A DNA stretch of 16,908 nucleotides from Methanothrix sp. (GTDB lineage: Archaea; Halobacteriota; Methanosarcinia; Methanotrichales; Methanotrichaceae), in NCBI GenBank assembly GCA_003162615.1, contig PMNG01000113.1, positions 1,361-18,268 on the forward strand. The letters run 5' to 3'. Positions 13,470 through 16,908 of this stretch are shown in pieces; position 1 is the first letter of the stretch; each line of letters begins with the position of its first letter. The notes below the pieces were generated by a model. It saw only the letters and a program-made list of their open reading frames with translations, ran no database searches and was not told the DNA's origin. The translations under genes were made by a program, and so were the position numbers.

Positions 13470-14090
13470 TTGATAGACACTGAGCCACAGTGGCGCACCA
13501 ACCTGGTGCGGGAGATCAAGAGGAAGACGATCCACATTACGGGACTGTCTGTACCTGTAGGCATTCTGGTCTTCGGAAAGATCTACACCGCAGGAATGAT
13601 CGCCCTGGCCCTGGGAGTCGCCCTGATCCTGGAGGCTGGAAGGCTGCGGGGAAGCATAAGCCTTCCCGCAACCAGGGACCACGAGCAAGAGAAGGTGGCC
13701 GGTTACATCTACTACATCTTCGGCAGCCTCGTGACTGTGGCCCTCTTCCAACCGATGATTGCTCTGACATCAATGCTCATGCTCTCGTTAGGCGACGCTG
13801 TCAGCGGGTTGGTGGGCTCGGTGCTGATGAACTCCAACGTCCGGGAACAAAATGTCAGGTGGCGGTTCAAGCCGCTGCCAATAGTGGCCTGTATGTTCCT
13901 GGCCTGTATGGCCATAGGCTACCTCTCTTCGAGCTTAACCAGGTTGCCTTGGGAGATCTATCTCTTCGGAGCACTGGGCGCAACCCTGGCCGACTCCATG
14001 GCCCTGGTCGTCTGCAACAGAGGCCTGGACGACAACCTGACCATCCCGATCTTCTCCGGGATGATGATGAGCCTGGCAGCCTTGTTGTAG
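13470..14090 (+). CDS. Polyprenol/diacylglycerol kinase-like membrane protein (SEC59/DGK1/VTE5 family)
   Basis: CTP-type lipid kinase family (dolichol kinase, phytol kinase VTE5, yeast DGK1), which phosphorylates polyprenols or lipid alcohols in the membrane. From TTG 13470 the protein has 206 residues with about six hydrophobic segments. Family marks are RKTIH (18-22), LGDAVSGLVG (107-116), GATLADSMAL (170-179) and LDDNLTIPIFSG (186-197), in the usual order. GTG 13458 is an alternative start, but AGGTGAG (13456-13462) then overlaps the start codon itself. With TTG 13470 the same sequence is a ribosome site at seven bases' spacing, so I prefer the latter. In an archaeon, plausible substrates are dolichol for glycosylation or geranylgeraniol for lipid salvage; the sequence does not say which. 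Confidence 0.82.
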   Translation: MIDTEPQWRTNLVREIKRKTIHITGLSVPVGILVFGKIYTAGMIALALGVALILEAGRLRGSISLPATRDHEQEKVAGYIYYIFGSLVTVALFQPMIALTSMLMLSLGDAVSGLVGSVLMNSNVREQNVRWRFKPLPIVACMFLACMAIGYLSSSLTRLPWEIYLFGALGATLADSMALVVCNRGLDDNLTIPIFSGMMMSLAALL

Positions 14091-14165
14091 TCTTTACAGT
14101 TTACAGGCTCTGTCCTGAACAGTCAAGATGTTGTAGTTCAGATGTGTAGAGTCCAGATTAGAAAG

Positions 14166-14176
14166 GTTTTTTAAAG
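14166..14176 (+). promoter_or_regulatory. TATA-like promoter of adk
   Basis: GTTTTTTAAAG is an AT-rich TATA-like element about 87 bases before the adk ATG. It would start RNA at about 14195, leaving a leader of roughly 60 bases, unusually long for this window, where several starts look leaderless. Confidence 0.4.
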
Positions 14177-14186
14177 TAGCGAGATT

Positions 14187-14221
14187 ACCAGAACCCGTGT
14201 TTGGGACAAGTGGTTCTAGGT
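14187..14221 (+). promoter_or_regulatory. Dyad at the adk transcription start/leader
   Basis: ACCAGAACC pairs with GGTTCT-A-GGT: nine pairs with one bulged A and a 16-base loop. It spans the predicted start of the adk transcript. It could be an operator for a dimeric regulator or a 5' leader hairpin. Function is inferred from position only. Confidence 0.35.
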
Positions 14222-14258
14222 TTTAGCTGCTTGATACCGAAGACAAAGGAGGTATGGT

Positions 14259-14903
14259 ATGGACATTATTCTGCTCGGTCCGCCGGGATCTGGGAAGGGC
14301 ACACAGGCTAAGATGATTGCCGAGAAGTACAAGGTAAAGCATATCTCGACTGGAGACATTCTGAGGGAGAACGTTAGGAACGGCACGCCCCTGGGCGTAG
14401 AGGCTAAGAAGTTCATGGACGCTGGGAAGCTCGTTCCCGACTCGCTCCTGATCGACATCATAAAGGACAGGCTGGCAAAGCCCGATGTCAAGGCAGGCTG
14501 GATGCTGGACGGCTACCCGAGGACCATCCCCCAGGCGGAGGCTCTGGACAAGATCCTTCCGGGTCTGGGCCAGAAGATCGACGTTGTACTGAATGTCGAT
14601 GTTCCCGACGCTGAGCTGATCAAGCGAGTGACAGGCCGCAGAATGTGCAAGTGCGGAACAACCTACCACGTCCAGTTCAACCCGCCAAAAGTCGCCGGCA
14701 AGTGCGATGCATGTGGCGCTGACCTGTACCAGAGGGCGGATGATACCGAGGCGACAGTCAAGGAGAGACTTCAGGCTTACCACGCTCAGACCCAGCCCCT
14801 GATCGATTTCTACAACAAGAGGGGCATCGTCGCCAACATAAACGGCACGGGCGATATCAAGGCCATCTTCGGCAACATTGCCAAGGCTCTTGATAAGATT
14901 TAG
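14259..14903 (+). CDS. adk: Adenylate kinase (bacterial type, zinc-LID)
   Basis: Interconverts ATP + AMP and 2 ADP, keeping the adenylate pool in balance; cytoplasmic. The 214-residue protein has the P-loop GPPGSGKGT (7-15), the AMP-site segment STGDILRENV (30-39), DGYPRT (84-89) and a long LID (about 126-163) with four cysteines (130, 132, 149, 152) and YQRADD (157-162). The layout is the long bacterial-type Adk, also found in Methanosarcinales, not the AdkA trimer of methanococci. The first cysteine pair is CxC (CKCG) rather than the usual CxxC, one residue shorter. The start is fixed by AAAGGAGGT (14245-14253) five bases upstream. It has its own promoter and a T7 tract after the stop, so it is probably monocistronic. 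Confidence 0.96.
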   Translation: MDIILLGPPGSGKGTQAKMIAEKYKVKHISTGDILRENVRNGTPLGVEAKKFMDAGKLVPDSLLIDIIKDRLAKPDVKAGWMLDGYPRTIPQAEALDKILPGLGQKIDVVLNVDVPDAELIKRVTGRRMCKCGTTYHVQFNPPKVAGKCDACGADLYQRADDTEATVKERLQAYHAQTQPLIDFYNKRGIVANINGTGDIKAIFGNIAKALDKI

Positions 14904-14917
14904 TATTTCCTCGCATC

Positions 14918-14924
14918 TTTTTTT
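14918..14924 (+). terminator. T-tract terminator after adk
   Basis: Seven consecutive T, followed by more pyrimidines, 15 bases after the adk stop codon; typical of archaeal termination. No hairpin is needed or obvious. Confidence 0.55.
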
Positions 14925-15059
14925 CTCTGTCTGTTAGAGACTATAGTTCGGCATCTTTTCGATGTCTGATATGTCATAGGATTCTACTGTAAATCAAATC
15001 CTGAGAAGGAATACAAACATTTTTAGACTTGAGATATGATACGAAAGTGGTGAGCTACA

Positions 15060-16908
15060 ACGAAGCTGAGGAAGATATCCGGCCTGATTCTCTTGCTCAT
15101 TTTCTTGGTAGCTTCGGCAAGGATTCTAGACTTATACCCCCAAATCGGACAAAGCTCCTGGGTGGTAGCCATTGGTTCTTTAGCCTCGTTGCTTGGGCTC
15201 TATGAATTTATCAGGAATAAGGCAGAAAACGATCCTCACCAAGATAATAAAACAACTCAGGTTGTTCTGGCTCCAGAAAACGATTTGACCGCCGAACAAA
15301 ACATAAACAGCCCGAAAACCAAAATCGAGGGTAGCGTTAACGGTCCGGTGTTTTCAGGGAATATCGAGGGTACTATTAACATTAATCCTACTGGATCTGC
15401 CAAGCTCCCTACACCTCGCCAAATTCCTCCGCCTCCTTCGGACTTCGCAGGTCGTAAGATCGAACTAGAAGATATCCTGGCCAATTTCAATAGAGGTGCA
15501 ACCATCACAGGTTTGCAAGGCATGGGAGGCATTGGCAAGACAGCCCTTGCTCTGGTTATTGCCGAGATGGTTAAGGACCGATTTCCTGATGGCCAGATCT
15601 TCATCGAGATGAAGGGCACTAGCAAGAATCCGCTGGCATCAGCCGAGGCCATGGCGAATGTTATCAGGGCATATCTTCCCACCGCCCAAATGCCTGAAAA
15701 TTTGAATAGTCTAGCAGGGCTTTATCGCTCTGTTCTCGATGGAAAGCAAACTCTTCTCCTGCTAGACAACGATGCCAATCGGGAGCAGGTTGAGATGTTA
15801 CTTCCTCCAACTGGCTGTGCAATGTTGATTACCTCCAGGCAGAAGTTCACGCTGCCGGGACTGAAGCCAAGGAATATGGAGCTACTGCCTCCGTCGGACT
15901 CCGCGACCTCCTGCTCTCCATTGCAAATCGGATTGGCGACCAAGCCGATAATTTGGCGAATCTGTGTGGATATCTTCCCATTGCTCTGCGAAATGCTGCT
16001 AGTCTCTTAGCCGAAAGGATTGACGTTGATGTGGTCGAATATGCCCAGAAGCTGAAGGATGCCAATACGCGGCTTGATTTGGTTAATGCAACCTTCGGCC
16101 TGAGCTACGAGCTTCTTCCGCCCGATCTGCAGAAGCAATGGTCCGCACTATCCGTTTTCCCTGCCGATTTCGATCGGTCCGGAGCGGCTGCGGTGTGGGA
16201 AATGGATATAGATGATGGGGCAGAGGCTTTGAGCGATCTTGTAAAGTGGAGCCTGTTGGACTTCAACCCCAATGGTGAGCGCTACAGCCTGCACGACTTG
16301 GCCCGCGACTTTGCAGGCTCTCGGCTTGAAGCCGCTTCTGGGGCTGTTGCACAGCAGCGCCATGCAGAGCATTATAAAAATGCGCTATCCGCTTTCGATG
16401 AGCTTTACATGAAAGGCGGGAAAGACGTTCTGGCCGCCATGCAGCTCTTCGACCTAGAAGAGGCCAATATCATGGCCGGACATGCCTGGGCGGAGATGAA
16501 CCTTGAGGCAAATTCTTCTGCTGCCGAGCTTTGCAGGAGCTACCCTGATGCGGGAGTCTATGTGCTCGATTTGCGCCTCCATCCCAGACAGAAGATTTCA
16601 TGGCTGGAGAGTGGCGTGGAGGCCGCTAGACGCTTGAAGGATAGGGCAGCGGAAGGCGTACATCTGGGCAACCTGGGCGTAGCCTACGCCGCTCTAGGCG
16701 ATGCCAAAAAGGCCATCGAGTTCTACGAACAGCGTTTGGTCATTGCTCGTGAGATCGGGGACAGGCGTGGAGAAGGAAATGCCCTGGGCAACCTGGGCCT
16801 AGCCTACGCCGATCTTGGCGATGCCAAAAAGGCCATCGAGTTCTACGAACAGCGTTTGGTCATTGCTCGTGAGATCGGGGACAGGCGTGGAGAAGGAAAT
16901 GCCCTGGG
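15060..16908 (+). pseudogene. NB-ARC (STAND) ATPase with TPR repeats; apparently broken, 3' end beyond window
   Basis: STAND-class signalling ATPase. Before the break it has two hydrophobic segments (RKISGLILLLIFLVASAR and SSWVVAIGSLASLLGLYEF). A beta-like linker with VNGPVFSGNIEGTININ follows, then FAGRKIELEDI and an NB-ARC domain with P-loop GLQGMGGIGKT (140-150 from TTG 15093), Walker B LLLLDN and ITSR. The frame then goes astray after LLPPSD (15899). The natural continuation RDLLLSIANR is read from 15902, a -1 shift implying one lost base. The second frame stays open to the edge with CGYLPIAL (15965-15988, GLPL-like), LHD (16289-16297, MHD-like) and TPRs. Upstream of TTG 15093 the frame extends to ACG 15060 with GGTGAG at correct spacing, as if ATG had become ACG. 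Two lesions suggest decay; a base-calling error or ACG initiation remain possible. Confidence 0.75.
16664..16908 (+). repeat. 120-bp tandem TPR repeats, 117/120 identical
   Basis: Units 16664-16783 and 16784-16903 differ at three bases, all in the first third; the rest is identical. A third unit begins at 16904 and runs off the window. Each unit codes for a 40-residue tetratricopeptide-like module (LGNLGxAYAxLGDAKKAIEF...). The near identity indicates recent duplication or gene conversion. Confidence 0.95.

Noticed and set aside
1..16908. CRISPR arrays, insertion sequences, integrases or toxin-antitoxin pairs
   Set aside because: No regularly spaced repeats, transposase or integrase motifs or paired small toxin genes were seen on either strand.

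Overview
This is chromosomal DNA from an archaeon, most likely a methanogenic euryarchaeote. The sequence shows a class I lysyl-tRNA synthetase, an archaeal/eukaryotic-type glycyl-tRNA synthetase, a Trm5/Taw2-family tRNA-modifying enzyme, a tRNA-Gln with the A1-U72 pair and no encoded CCA, and TATA-box promoters placed so that several transcripts would be leaderless or nearly so. Moderate GC, a bacterial-type adenylate kinase, secreted proline-rich proteins and NB-ARC/TPR proteins suggest Methanosarcinales/Methanotrichales (Methanothrix-like). That genus-level guess is inference, not something the sequence proves.

Layout: 1-2183 is a minus-strand group read from right to left: dCMP deaminase, diaminopimelate decarboxylase (lysA), then a partial unknown protein that runs off the left edge. 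A compact divergent promoter region (2184-2266) separates it from a plus-strand operon (2267-5573): class I lysyl-tRNA synthetase, a nucleoside deoxyribosyltransferase-like protein, a COG1407-type metallophosphoesterase and orotate phosphoribosyltransferase (pyrE). The first three genes overlap by 3-4 bases at their stop/start codons. At 5662-7695 lie a secreted proline-rich protein (minus) and a divergently transcribed single-pass membrane protein (plus), neither of known function. The membrane gene overlaps the Taw2-like gene (7667-8719). Then come a tRNA-Gln(CUG) and a small unknown minus-strand gene (9170-9496).

9497-10332 has no convincing gene. It holds an unexplained ~480-base block with nested inverted repeats and a decayed-looking open frame. 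A small heat-shock protein (Hsp20) with tandem TATA boxes and a hairpin/T-rich terminator follows. A 743-base AT-rich spacer with an orphan strong promoter precedes glyS (11667-13418), then a polyprenol/diacylglycerol kinase-like membrane protein and adenylate kinase (adk) with a dyad in its leader. The right end (15060-16908) is a STAND-type NB-ARC/TPR signalling ATPase that looks broken: ACG stands where ATG is expected, and there is a -1 frameshift at about 15900. It ends in nearly identical 120-bp TPR repeats that run off the window.

Functionally most of the window is housekeeping: lysine synthesis and charging, pyrimidine nucleotide supply, tRNA-Phe wyosine formation, glycine charging, adenylate balance and heat protection. 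The accessory material is the secreted/membrane pair, the unexplained block at 9700-10180 and the NB-ARC/TPR locus.
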